From: Panax quinquefolius | Lineage: Eukaryota; Streptophyta; Magnoliopsida; Apiales; Araliaceae | Assembly (NCBI GenBank): GCA_020205615.1 | Contig: CM035169.1 | Location: forward strand, 16,313,258-16,377,257 | Direction of reading: 5' to 3' | Length of the DNA stretch: 64,000 nt | Part shown: positions 24,187 through 34,541 of the stretch, piece by piece | Layout: each line of letters begins with the position of its first letter | Position numbering within the stretch: the first letter of the stretch is position 1 | Notes under the pieces: model-generated | Seen by the model: only the letters and a program-made list of their open reading frames with translations | Told to the model about the DNA's origin: nothing | Database searches by the model: none | Translations under genes and position numbers: made by a program

Positions 24187-24890
24187 ATGGTTTTCACATT
24201 GAAAACAACCAATGAGAATGATAATGAATATCTTCTCATTACTTCTACTTTACGGAAAAAGAATATCTTAGAAAAACTTCATTCAATTTCTTCTGGATTA
24301 TATACTATGAGAATTAGAGCAATTGAGTCTCATAATGTTATGATTCCAAAAATCATAGATCCCAAATCCCTTATGCTTTGGCATGAAAGACTCGATCATC
24401 CAAGTACTTCTATGATGTGTCGTATTATTGAAAATTCTACTGGTCATCCTTTAAAAGATAAGAAGGTTTTTTCTAGTAGTGAATTTCCTTGTGCTGCGTG
24501 TTCTCGAGGAAAACTAATTGTTCGACCATCTCCTGTAAAAGTTTATAAAAGAAGCCCCAAAATTCCTAGAGAGAAATCAAGTAGACATTTGTGGACCTAT
24601 TCAACCATTGTCTGGCCCATTTCGATATTTCATGGTTTTAATAGATGCTTCAACTAGATGGTCTTATGTTTGTCTTCTCTCTTCTCAAAACTTTGCCTTC
24701 TCAAAACTTCTTGCTCAAATAATCAAGTTACGGGTTCAGTTCTCTGATCATTCAATCAAGTCAATTCGACTTGATAACGCAGATAAATTTTCATCAATGA
24801 CTTTTAATGATTTTTGTATGACTATTAGAATCTCTATTGAACATTCTGTTCCTCATATTCATACACAAAATGGTTTAATTTGAATCTTTA
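24187..24890 (+). pseudogene. Copia GAG-pre-integrase and integrase core
   Basis: Frame 24187-24657 carries LMLWHERLDHPSTSMMCRII, the HHCC-type zinc-binding region ahead of copia integrases, and a CAACSRGK block. A shift at about 24605 moves to the frame 24608-24883. It reads GPFRYFMVLIDASTRWSYVC and later IRLDNADKF, which contain the first two acidic positions of the DDE core (VLIDAST, RLDN). It ends at a stop just after HTQNGLI, where active copies read on to the catalytic Glu. Confidence 0.85.
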
Positions 24891-25518
24891 ATAAAAGACT
24901 TCAACTAATTGCACGACCATTAATGTTAAGGGCTAACTTACCTACCTCGGTTTGGGGTCAAATACAATTCTTAAACGTCTTGCTGATTATCGTTTAAAAG
25001 TAAGACCAACGACTCTTCATAAATTTTCTCCTCTGAGTTAGTTCTTGGGCGGATACCTGACATATCACACTTTTGAATTTTTGGAAGTGCGGTATATATT
25101 CCAATTGCACCTCCACAAAGAACTAAGATGGGAGCCCAACGAAGAATAAGTATTTATGTTGGTTTTGATTCTCCTTCTACATTATCGAGATATCTTGAAC
25201 CTTTAAGCTGGAGATGTTTTTTCTTTGCGTTATGTAGATTGTCATTTTGATGAATCAGTATTTTCAACATTAGGAGGAGGAAAATTTTAAAATAAAAACC
25301 CTACGAAATATCATGGAATGCATCGATTTAAACTCACTTGATCCTAAATGCGGAATGATGTGAAATTGAAGTTCAAAGAATTATTCATTTACAAAATATT
25401 GCAAATCAAATGCGGATGCATTTAATGATGCTAGAAAAGTGATAAAGTCACATACACCTGCAGTGAATACTCCAATGAGGATAGAAATACCTATTGAAAA
25501 ATCAATTCACGGAGAATT

Positions 25519-26640
25519 GTGAATAAGGTAATAGAAGAATCTAAACCACGCTTGAGAAGCGTGGAAGGCCGATTGGTGCAAAAGACCTTTGTACCACGAA
25601 AATCAAAAGCAAATAAGGGAATCCACGAAGGAATACCCACTCGAAGTAGCACTTATTCCAAGAGTGTAAATAGCCCCGGAAAGAGGTACAAATCGCTCCG
25701 GAAAAAGCACATATTCCAAGAGTGGGAATAGCCCGAGGAGAGGTTCAAAATCTCGGTGAAGGGATAAGAGATGAACACCAAGAGATCTCGATAAATTATG
25801 TACATGATGAGAAAATATGGGATCGAAGCAAAGTCATGATTGATGACATATTTGCTTTCTCTATAGCATCAGATAATACTTTGATTCTTGACACGGATCC
25901 TGAACCACAAAACGTGGAAGAATGTTGGAAAAGAAAAGATTGGCCAAAATGGAAAGATCTTTATTCAAAGCTGAGCTACAATCTCTATTGAAAAGAGAAG
26001 TTTTGGACGATGGTCAAAACATTTGGGCGTAATCCGGTTGAAACAAATGGGTATTTATCGAAAGCGAAATGAGAAAAATGAAATTGTGAGATCTGAAGCT
26101 TGACTTGTAGCTCGAGGGTTTTCACAAAAAACGGTATTGATTATCGGGATACATACTCTCCGAGTAATGGATGGAGTCACTTTTAAACTTTCGATAGGTA
26201 TGGCAACCGTGGAAGGTTTGGAAACACGTCGATGGATGTTGTAACAACGTACCTATATGGCTCACTTCAGCGGTGAGATTTATATGAGAATCCTGAAGGA
26301 TTAAAAATGCATTTGAATCACAAAGGCCACATCACATATATTGATCAAGTTACAACGCTCATTGTATAGGTTGAAGCGAGTGCAGTCGTATGTGGTATAA
26401 TCGACTTAGTGATTATTTAATAAAAGATGGATATATAAATGATCAAGTATGTCCATGTGTTTTTATTAAGAAATCACAAAGTGAATTTTCCATTATTCTT
26501 TGTATATGTGGATGATTTGAATCTTGTAGGTACTCTGAAGAGCTCAAGAAGCTGCTACTTATTTAAAAGATGAATTTGAAATGAAAGATCTTGGAAAGAC
26601 AAAATTACATTTGGGAATACAAGTGGAGCACTTAGCATCC
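25519..26640 (+). pseudogene. Copia reverse transcriptase remnant
   Basis: The linker before RT covers 25519-25990. From about 26040 the frame gives GIYRKRNEKNEIVRSEA, then LVARGFSQ, matching the RT entry of plant copia (the KARLVAQGFSQ type). After several frameshifts the catalytic YVDD box is intact at 26505-26516, followed by EELKK and DEFEMKDLGKTKLHLGIQ. The thumb region ends near 26640. Stops and shifts break the domain at least four times. Confidence 0.82.
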
Positions 26641-26668
26641 GGAATTTTGTTCATCGATCCACATATCT

Positions 26669-27495
26669 TTGAAAAAGATTCTCGGTCGTTTTCATATGGA
26701 TAAAGCTCATCCTTTGACTACCCGATGGTTGTTCGATCTTTTAGAAGTTGATAAAGATCCATTTTGGCCTCTAGAAAGTGGGGAAGAAGTTCTTGGACAC
26801 GAAGTTCCATACCTAAGTGCGATAGGTGCTCTTATGTATCTTACTGTAAACTGCATACGACGATATTACTTTTCTTTGTCAACTTGTTAGCAAGATCTGA
26901 TTCTTCTTCGACTAAGAGACATTGGGATATGATCGAACACATTTTGAGATACCTCAGGTGGAAGTATAGATCTTGGGTTATTTTATCCAAGAAATTGATG
27001 TCACAATTGGTTGGATATCTTGCGTGCGAGGATATTTATCGAGATCCACTGATGGAAGATCACAAAGCAGGTTATGTATTTACATATTGTGACACGGCTA
27101 TATCCGGAAATTCACAAAGCAAACCATGATAGCTACATCTTCAAATCACTCGAAATTCTCATTATACATGAAGCATGCGAGAGAGTGTGTTTGGTTGAGA
27201 TCAATTATTGACATATTCAAAAGTCGTGTGGATTACCATCGATTAAAGACATTCCTCTGATTACGTATGAGGATAACGATGCATGCATTGCTTTCGACTT
27301 AGAGGAGGGTACATCGAGGAGATAGAAACAAAGCACATTTCACCTAAATTCTTCTTCACACATGAGCTACAAAAGAATGGTGATATAGATGTGCATCAAA
27401 TTCGATCATGTGATAATCTAGCGACTTATTCACAAAGTCGCTACAAGTGCAACGTTTGCAAAACTTCGAAAAAGGATCGGAATGTGTGTCATTGA
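26669..27495 (+). pseudogene. Copia RNase H and pol C-terminus
   Basis: Segments in three frames read IGALMYLTVNC, RHWDMIEHILRYLRWK, AGYVFTYCDTAISGNSQSKP, GYIEEIETKHISPKFFFTHE and LQKNGDIDVHQIRSCDNLA. This is the usual C-terminal series of copia pol, ending just before the untranslated region. Catalytic acidic residues cannot be assigned with confidence because of the frame breaks. Confidence 0.82.
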
Positions 27496-27500
27496 AAGAC

Positions 27501-28010
27501 TTATGACAACATTTCATCGAGGAGTAATGAATTCCTTTTGAGGGAAGGCGTACTCTTTTTCCTTAGTCACGATTTTTTTATCCCAATGGGTTTTTCGACA
27601 AGGTTTTAACGAAGCGATCGATTAAGATATTTATGTAAAAGATATGTACTCTTTTTTCCTTCGTTAAGTTTTTTCCACTTTGGGTTTTCTTATGAGGTTT
27701 TTAATGAGACATAATCTTTATATCGTAGGGAATCGGGGAAGTATTATACAATTGATTCCCTTGATTGCTTCTCTCATACACCACCTCCGTGGCTTCTCTC
27801 ATACACCTCCGTGACTTCTCTCATACACTCCTCTTCTTCTTCTCTATATAAAGGGTGATATATTGAATGAAAAGAAAAAGAAAGAATTATCGAAGAAAAT
27901 ATTTCTCTTTTTCTGCTACTTATTCTCTCTAAATTTATGCAGCAATTATAAGAGTATATTTCTATACTTTGCAAAGGTTTTATAAAAGGAGGATAGTCGT
28001 CGTGGTTGCA
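27501..28010 (+). repeat. Copia 3' untranslated region and LTR-like tail
   Basis: After pol there are two related stretches with CTTTTTCC-TTAGT and GGGTTTT, then a purine run GGGAATCGGGGAAG (27728-27741), a likely polypurine tract. A TCTCTCATACACC-type phrase repeats three times at 27771-27830. A TATATAAA box follows at 27845-27852, then purine-rich leader sequence. The LTR end is not clear. The minus-strand frame 27774-27974 is not a gene. Confidence 0.55.
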
Positions 28011-28050
28011 TCAATCAACTTAATTAATTTGACCAATTCAAAATGATCTG

Positions 28051-28085
28051 ATTGGATTGGATTGGATTGGATTGGATTGGATTGG
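28051..28085. repeat. Microsatellite (ATTGG)7
   Basis: Seven perfect ATTGG units lie between the copia tail and the SHR 3' flank. It is potentially length-polymorphic. Confidence 0.95.
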
Positions 28086-28426
28086 AGACCCCTTTAATTG
28101 TATAGTATATCAAAACCACTAATTATCAAGAATGAAAACATCATAACAAAACTATTCTTTTCTCCGGTAAACTAATAATAACAAAAAGTAATCACAAAAT
28201 GATAATTAGAGCCAATGAAATGTCTTACTTTCATTCATTTTTACTGATCATTCTATGCAAACAAACCCCGCCGATTAGGATCCTTTTCTTTTCAAATGAA
28301 ATAAAAAAAATTTATTTTTTATATATTTTTCATCATCATATCTCTACCATTATCATGATACAGTGCCCAAAAAACCACGCACGTGCGACTCACCACCATT
28401 TTGGCGGTGATATGATCAGTCATGCA
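28086..28426. other. 3' flank of SHR
   Basis: This AT-rich stretch between the microsatellite and the SHR stop probably contains the SHR 3' UTR. TTTATT (AATAAA on minus) occurs near 28310, but no poly(A) site can be fixed. The plus-strand frame of 136 codons starting at 28199 runs into SHR antisense and is not a gene. Confidence 0.45.
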
Positions 28427-30001
28427 TCAAGGCTTCCATGCACTAGCCCACACCACCGGTTGATCCTTCCACATCAAGAATATTCCGGCATCAGAGCAAG
28501 GCGCCATTATCCATCCCTCCTTATACCTCCTCAAAAGCGCGCGTACATCGTCACTCACTTCATCAGTAAACGAAACCGCACTAAATCCAGCTGCATGCAG
28601 CCGGTGTGACCAGCGTGTGGCCGTCTCGCGCCGCTCTATCGACTCGGACGGCTGGCACGCCACCAAGTCAACCACGGCCCGCCCGGCCGCCCTCTCCAAT
28701 ACCAACCTCTCATTGCTGGTCTTGGAAAAGCACTCATCCAACGACTTAAAATAAACCCTAAACCATCTCAAACATTCTTGAAACCCTCTCACAAATTCAA
28801 ACCCGTCAACGCCCACGTCAAGATCCGCTTCTTCTTCAACCACAGTAACAATCCTCGGCTTCAATCTCCTAAACATTGAAACCAAATAGTCCCTACGATT
28901 ACCTAATGCTTTAACTGAATGTAACGAGCCAACACAGTTTATAGCAAGAGCTTCTTCTTCTCTAATATCCAATTCTCCAATATTCAATTCGGATAAATCA
29001 CCCACATGGTGCACCACGTTAAATTTGAATGGCACGCCCATAAGCCTAGCAAATTTGTCCATTCTGTTACCAATCTCTCTCATCACTTTTTGTGCGGCAG
29101 CCATGGCGGATCCACCGGCCTTGCTGGCGACCACGGTCGTGAGCCGAAGCTGGGGAGTTTCGTCGGTGTGAGTGGCTAAGGCTTCTAGTAAAGTAGGCCA
29201 TTGCGTGCAATATGTGTTACTAATGTCGATAATATGTAATTTGGTTTCACCCTCGAGTGCTTCCATAATTGCGCCATTACAAGCAACGTGCCCGAAAGTT
29301 GTCCAAGGGCTAACTTCTTGAAATTTCAATACAGTTTTTCTTGTGGACTCGAAAGAACAAGTTTTTTCCGATGCGGAGGTTAAAGAGCGGTAGGATTTTT
29401 GGCCGGAGCCGGTCATGCGGCTAAACAAGGCTTGGAGGAAGTAAGAGGCGAGCTTTTGATCGGTGTCTCCGTAAGGTGAGCTGAGCTCATTGAGCATCCA
29501 TATGAGCTGCTGGAGGCGCGTAGTGTTATTTTCGGCCATTGCACGTGCGGCCTCCAGGAGGATATCGGATGCCCAGTCGCCGGAGATTAAAGAACCGAAT
29601 TCTAAGGTTAGGTCTTGAGCAGGGGAGTAAGAGAACTGATCAGCAGACGATGATTCATGAAAAGTACTGTTATGCTGCTGCTGATGATGATGATGATGAT
29701 GATAAGATGGCGTGCTTGTGATGGTGGTGGTGGTGGTGGTGGTAGGGGTAGGGGTGGTGGACGGTGGCAGGTGGTGGTGCTGCGGTTGTTGGTGGTAAGG
29801 ATCATAATAGGTGTTGTGTTTTGAAGAAGAAGAAGAGAAATCTTCTTCATCCATGAAAAAGTTGAAGCATTCTTCTTGGTCTAGTTGTGGGGGTTGAGAA
29901 ATAAAGGATCTAGGGCTGCTTGAGGTGGTGGTTCTGCTGGAGTTGAAGGACTGCTGCTGATCAGAAGATTGGAGGCTTACTAGTCTAAACAAAGTATCCA
30001 T
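28427..30001 (-). CDS. SHR: SHORT-ROOT (SHR), GRAS-family transcription factor
   Basis: This 524-residue single-exon gene encodes the mobile GRAS regulator of root radial patterning. In Arabidopsis SHR is made in the stele, moves one cell layer outward, binds SCARECROW in endodermal nuclei and drives asymmetric division. The start [10 protein letters not shown] and the [12 protein letters not shown] block (43-54) are hallmarks of SHR. Residues 55-130 are low complexity: Ser, Thr (about 82-93), His (101-106) and Gln runs. The GRAS domain follows: LHRI from about 146 ([19 protein letters not shown]), the VHIID core as LHIIDIS (255-261) with [11 protein letters not shown] (265-275), LRLTTVV (285-291), a leucine-rich and PFYRE-like region at 320-390 with VTVVEEEAD (385-393), and a C-terminal SAW motif ([17 protein letters not shown]). 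Length is close to the Arabidopsis protein, which is also intronless. The start is the first ATG and matches the family N-terminus. No break is seen. An SHR paralogue elsewhere in the genome is possible. Confidence 0.97.
   Translation of the reverse strand: MDTLFRLVSLQSSDQQQSFNSSRTTTSSSPRSFISQPPQLDQEECFNFFMDEEDFSSSSSKHNTYYDPYHQQPQHHHLPPSTTPTPTTTTTTTITSTPSYHHHHHHQQQHNSTFHESSSADQFSYSPAQDLTLEFGSLISGDWASDILLEAARAMAENNTTRLQQLIWMLNELSSPYGDTDQKLASYFLQALFSRMTGSGQKSYRSLTSASEKTCSFESTRKTVLKFQEVSPWTTFGHVACNGAIMEALEGETKLHIIDISNTYCTQWPTLLEALATHTDETPQLRLTTVVASKAGGSAMAAAQKVMREIGNRMDKFARLMGVPFKFNVVHHVGDLSELNIGELDIREEEALAINCVGSLHSVKALGNRRDYLVSMFRRLKPRIVTVVEEEADLDVGVDGFEFVRGFQECLRWFRVYFKSLDECFSKTSNERLVLERAAGRAVVDLVACQPSESIERRETATRWSHRLHAAGFSAVSFTDEVSDDVRALLRRYKEGWIMAPCSDAGIFLMWKDQPVVWASAWKP
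29683..29760 (-). repeat. Trinucleotide tracts in the SHR coding region
   Basis: On plus, a run of GAT units at 29684-29702 codes for the His tract and a run of GGT units (about 29720-29742) for the Thr tract. Both are in frame, so length changes would expand or shrink homopolymer runs outside the GRAS domain. The two antisense or shifted frames here (29539-29721 plus; 29850-29608 minus) are by-products. Confidence 0.85.
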
Positions 30002-30841
30002 TTAACCAAACTTGAAGCCCCACATGAAAAATAAAACCACCTAGCTAGCTGCAGGGCATGGTATATATATATATATATATTCCATTTCTTAATTTTACGT
30101 ACCTTTGGGACACATGCACAAAATGGGATGATATGATATGATAGCTAGTTTGCTAGCTAGCTTGTGTTCTTTAACAGTGAAAATGGGAAACAGCAATATG
30201 ATTAATAAAAACAGGATCATAGATTCAAGCTTCATTAAACATGATTAGAGAGAGAGAATAATATATAGTACTACTAGTATTTGCTTTAATTCTCTTTCGG
30301 TGTGACCGATGAGCTAGAGGAATGGAGTGCTGGTCGGATGTGTTTTCTATGATCTATCTGTCCTATAGGAATGAAGCTAGTTATTCTTTTTGTGGTCATT
30401 TTTTGAAAAGAATTAGTATTAATTAGGAGGGCCGGGAATTGACTGGAAGAGGGTTTAAAGTTAAATCTATCTAGGACGAGGCTGGTCGCATAGACTAAGA
30501 AATGGGGTTTATAATAATTCAATTTATAATATGAGAAATACAAGAATTGTGTCTGTTTTGTCTGACACAAAGATGTAAAGGGTGATTATTAGAAAAAAGG
30601 ACATAAAGGTGTTAGTGGAGCTAGCTTAGCTTTTCTTTTGAGACACAAATATCGATTGTAATGGTAGAGACTATGAGGTGTTTTGAGTGGGCGCAGGCAG
30701 GCAGGCGTGAGAAATGGGTATGTATTTTTTTATTTATTATTTTTTTTTGGGGGAGAAGAGAGAGAGAGAGAGAGATGAGTGGAAAAAATAGAAAAGAAAG
30801 AAAAAGCTGCCGGCGTACCCATCCACCCCAACCCCAACGTA

Positions 30842-30868
30842 CCCCCCCCACCCCACCCCACCCCCCCC
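30842..30868 (-). other. G-quadruplex-prone tract on the SHR sense strand
   Basis: On plus the pattern is C8-A-C4-A-C4-A-C8, so the minus strand (SHR sense) has four G runs with single-base loops. It lies 841-867 bases upstream of the SHR ATG. Such a pattern is a canonical quadruplex motif, with an i-motif on the other strand. Confidence 0.75.
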
Positions 30869-31750
30869 ACTCGATGTATAGAATACAAGAATCCCATATT
30901 TCTCTCGCATTCCTTGCCTCCTAATCCCTCTCCAAACTGTGCAAATAAATTCCCCCTACTTTTTTCCTTTTCTATTCTACTCCACAAATATATACCCATA
31001 TAGGAGTGTACCAAAATGTACCCTTCCATTTGAGTTCTATCAATTTGTCACGCACTTCATCATAGTTTACAAGTATTTGTGGGATTCATGTCAAAATATG
31101 AAGTAGTATCATTCTTTTGTTTAAATGGCAAATGTCCACACTTCCTTCCTACCAAATTTATGTTTTGTGCGTGTAGACATTAGTGTTTTAAAAAGACTAA
31201 TGTTTTGGAGTTTGCTGTCCTTGTAGTAGCAGTAGTATGTTCTTGGTCTCTGACTGATCAATCATTGGGAAAATTTTAATGTTTGGACTCTTTGTCCGGG
31301 TTTAAAAAGTCGCTGGAGAACAAATAGAGAGGGAAATAACCAATGCAGCCTTATCCCTGAGGAAGGGCAAATTGGTCAATGACCACTCAAGCAGCTCCAA
31401 AATCATTAACAGCATGAATGATACTAAAATATTCTTTCAAGAGTTCCAAGCACACCGCCGGCAAGGCAAAAAAAAAAAATCAAATGACCCAAATCCCTTC
31501 TTTTTGATGTTGTTTGAAAGACAAAAAGTCTCGAGGCTTGGCTTCAAGTGGAGATTGTTTTAATGGTCCTACTCTCCAACTCCTCCTCCCCAGTCCCCTC
31601 TACATAAAAAGTATAACTGCTAAACAAGAATTAAGAAACTACAATATTTTATGCCGAGAATCTATATAAGATAAAATGTCACTACTACCAAACTATTTAA
31701 AAAATATTCTAGTGGACCCAAAGGACGTGGGAATTTTGTCTTTGTGTGGT

Positions 31751-31776
31751 GGGGGGTGGGGTGGGGGGTGTGGGGG
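31751..31776 (+). other. Second G-quadruplex-prone tract
   Basis: The plus strand reads G6-T-G4-T-G6-TGT-G5, with loops of 1, 1 and 3 bases. It is about 1.75 kb upstream of the SHR start, on the strand opposite to the first tract. Confidence 0.75.
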
Positions 31777-32697
31777 TTGTAAATGGATTTGTTAAATAGA
31801 AACCAGAGACTAGTAGTTGTTTGTTGATTATTCAATAAGAAAGCTGATACAGATTTATAATGCAATTACAATGTTTTTCATGGAACACGCCTTTTTTTTC
31901 TTATCAAAATTTGTATTTTCACGATACTTTTTAATATTTTCACATGAAAAATATCGCTATAAATGTATAACGACAGTGAAAATTATTATTATGAAAATCT
32001 ACAGGTTGAAAAAAAGACCAAAATAAAAAGGTACGTCTAATATACCTATGCAAAAAAGCATGGTACTGCAATGTCAAAAAAATACAACCAAACTGTACAT
32101 AAGAAATTAGCCATAAATTTAGTATGTTATAGTATTCTAATTTTCAAATACTGTGTATCGCAAACACAAACATTTTATAATCACATTATCCACAATGAAA
32201 GTGTTCAAAATGTGATCAGTTCATCACAATTGTTTATGTTTAAAACCTTCAAGAAAATAAAACAAGAAAAAAATCTTAATGATTTAATTGTTCCATCTGT
32301 TACACTAGAATTTGACATTAATTTAGTATATTTCTCTTTGAACTCTTTCTCCCGTAAAAGAGTTTTTCTTTGCTATGACATAGAAGATGTTTGTTTAGGA
32401 CTAAATACATCTTAATGGTAAAATGGCTGAATTGATCAGCTATTAAGTGCGTTTGTTTATTGAGTTGAATGGCTAAGGGGGTGTTTGTTTAGGTTGAATG
32501 TAACCGTCCATCATGATAATTGAATGAACCTAATTTGAATCGGACATTAATGCGTTTGTCAAAAAACGAGTTCCATAAATATATATCCCATGATCAAAAC
32601 TCAATTTCCACAAACCTACTGCTAGCTGCTGTATGAATGCTTATGTTGCACGGTTCCATAAAGGAAATACAAAAATGCTAAAATGGAGTAAGCTGCT

Positions 32698-32857
32698 ATC
32701 CAAATACACTCATTCTTCTCAAAACCTACATTACAAGGAAGCTAGCTAATAAACCTGCAAAAGAACTATGTACTGTCATCCAAATACGCTCATTCTTCTC
32801 AAAACCTGCATTACAAAGAAGCTAGCTAATACACCTGCAAAAGAACTATGTACTCTC
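32698..32857. repeat. Tandem duplication, two units of 80 bp
   Basis: Two adjacent units begin ATCCAAATACACTCATTCTT and ATCCAAATACGCTCATTCTT and differ at a handful of positions. Both carry CTCAAAACCT and AAGAACTATGTACT. It is a recent local duplication with no coding signal. Confidence 0.9.
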
Positions 32858-32883
32858 AAGTGGCCAACCGGGTAGTAAACTTT

Positions 32884-33110
32884 TAAGAGATAAGCTTTAT
32901 ATCAAGAGGCCCACCCCCACAGTAACTGGATGCCACTAATAAATAAGTGTTCCCATTCACCAAAAGCCAATCCAGAATCCCTGGAAGACTGCAACTTGCC
33001 AAGCTGACCTAAGACCAAACCTTTACCTTTAGATTGCGCTCGACCAGTTGAGCCCCATGAATATATACCATCTCCATGCTTCTCCGTCATGCCCACCACT
33101 ACTATGACAT
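32884..33110 (-). pseudogene. Possible RCC1-repeat gene fragment
   Basis: On minus, from about 33110 to 32902, a 65-codon frame reads VGMTEKHGDGIYSWGS and then GLVLGQLGKLQ. The YSWG...GQLG spacing is that of an RCC1 propeller repeat, here with extra residues between the two motifs. Upstream, an in-frame stop precedes VVVGM, and no second repeat is seen on either side. It may be a decayed gene fragment or a chance match. Confidence 0.3.
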
Positions 33111-34541
33111 GATTACCTTAGAACTTTGGATACTGCAGGGTAATTAATGCCCCAACTTTTTCTCATTTAGCTTTCTTCAGTTCTTTTCCCCTTTCCCCTT
33201 TTTTTGTAACATTTTTTCAGAGCTAGGCAAAATTTTCCATTTCTAGGTATGGGTAAGTATTTATAGACTTATAGAGTGTACGAATACTGCCCACAGTGAT
33301 CCAAATCCCAGCATCTTGTAGTCTTGAACAATTGTACCATAGGTCAAACAAGGTGATGATGTTCCAAGAGGAAAGGGAAAACACATGAACCAATCCAACA
33401 TCCTTGTTTGTGTGTTCATGAGGAAAAAAACATCTGAGCTCAAATCCAATAACAATATGAATATACTCAAATTTACACTCTAACGTAATGGCATACGATA
33501 TATTGTAGGACAGGAAGATTAACAAAGGGGAATATTAAATGGCTCTTAAATATTGGGCTTCCATACGTGCATCATGTTTTGGATTCAGTTAATTCAAGAC
33601 CATGATGTTGTGGGAGTTTTTACCTACCTAATCTTGTTTCAGATAGGAAGTTACAAATCCTCTAAACATAAAACCTAACAACCCAACTTAGTACAGACCT
33701 AATACTGCCGAGCCAGGTCAAGACAACCACACTTCAGGACCACAGAGTGAAAACTTTGACTTTTGCAAGTGCAACCTAGCTAAGATCATCTATCAACCAA
33801 ACCAATACTCCTTTGCCCCCTTCCCCAAATAAAAAACATAAGTATAAAAAAAAGATCCATTTTATAGGTAAAAGCTTTTACAAAATAAATATATGTTATC
33901 CAAATTCATCATCTATTAGTTCAGATAGCATGCAACATCGCATGTACACACTAACTAAGAATGCGTAATCCATACACTAAAATTAGGGACTCTTAACTAT
34001 GAGACATCCCTAAGAAGGGGAAAAAGGATAAAGTTGGGGAGTAATAATTCTATGACTAGAACTGGTATTGAACATTTGTTTTTGAAAAAAAGGATAGCAA
34101 CACAGAATTGGAATTGTACGCGTGTGTGTATACATTTCATCAATTTGTAGACATCAATTTGTTATTAATGTCAGTTGCACCAAATAAAAAATAGATTTAG
34201 AAATACAAACAAATAAATTCAATGAAGTTATCACTAGACCAAAAATGTTATTGCATCCTTTTCACATGCATGATATAAAAAAAGAGAACTACGAAACTTC
34301 AGGATTTTTCTGGAAGAGCAATGTTCATCTTACTAAATAATCCTCTAAAACTCTTGCTCATTCAAATGCACAAGTATACAACCTATTATACAAAATTAAA
34401 TTTGATGACTAGATCCAAGCGCTATTACTCTCATTTTCTTTGCTACTTCTAATTTCCACCCTAGAGTATGCTGCAGGGCTGGCCTGAAACACTCAACATG
34501 GCACTAGATGTATACAAGTGTGCACAAAGTAATGGGAAACC
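33111..34541. other. Intergenic, 3' of CYP65
   Basis: I see no gene in this AT-rich stretch. The minus-strand frames of 100 and 69 codons at 33223-33525 overlap in different frames and show no domain. The part next to 34541 should hold the CYP65 3' UTR. Confidence 0.5.

Larger units (their letters stand above)
23371..27500 (+). mobile_element. Decayed Ty1/copia retrotransposon, gag-pol domains in order
   Basis: Fragments of a single copia polyprotein follow one another over 4.1 kb: zinc knuckle, GAG-pre-integrase, integrase core, reverse transcriptase, RNase H. That order (integrase before RT) defines Ty1/copia. At least ten frameshifts or stops break it, so it is not functional as sequenced. 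The left part joins abruptly to an unrelated LTR-like block at about 23370. An LTR-like tail follows at 27730-28010, but no matching 5' LTR was found. Confidence 0.85.
30002..32697. other. SHR upstream region
   Basis: This holds no supported gene. A (TA)n run at 30062-30080 lies 60-80 bases before the ATG and may include the TATA box. CTAGCTAG-type palindromes cluster at 30040-30050 and 30142-30166. (AG)n at 30754-30775 and two G-quadruplex-prone tracts (listed separately) follow. A short segment at 31910-31990 (ATCGCTATAAATGTATAACGACAGTG region) resembles the MITE arms near 43.3 kb in degraded form. The frame of 114 codons at 32071-32415 is AT-rich and matches no family I know. Confidence 0.5.

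Noticed and set aside
29539..29850. Antisense and shifted frames within SHR
   Set aside because: They arise from the GAT and GGT tracts of the SHR coding sequence and show no domain.
28427..30001. SHR as a processed retrocopy because it has no intron
   Set aside because: SHR is intronless in Arabidopsis too; the frame is intact, and no poly(A) tail or flanking duplication is seen.
32071..32415. 114-codon frame upstream of SHR
   Set aside because: AT-rich composition, no recognisable motif, no supporting splice or promoter pattern; chance open frame.
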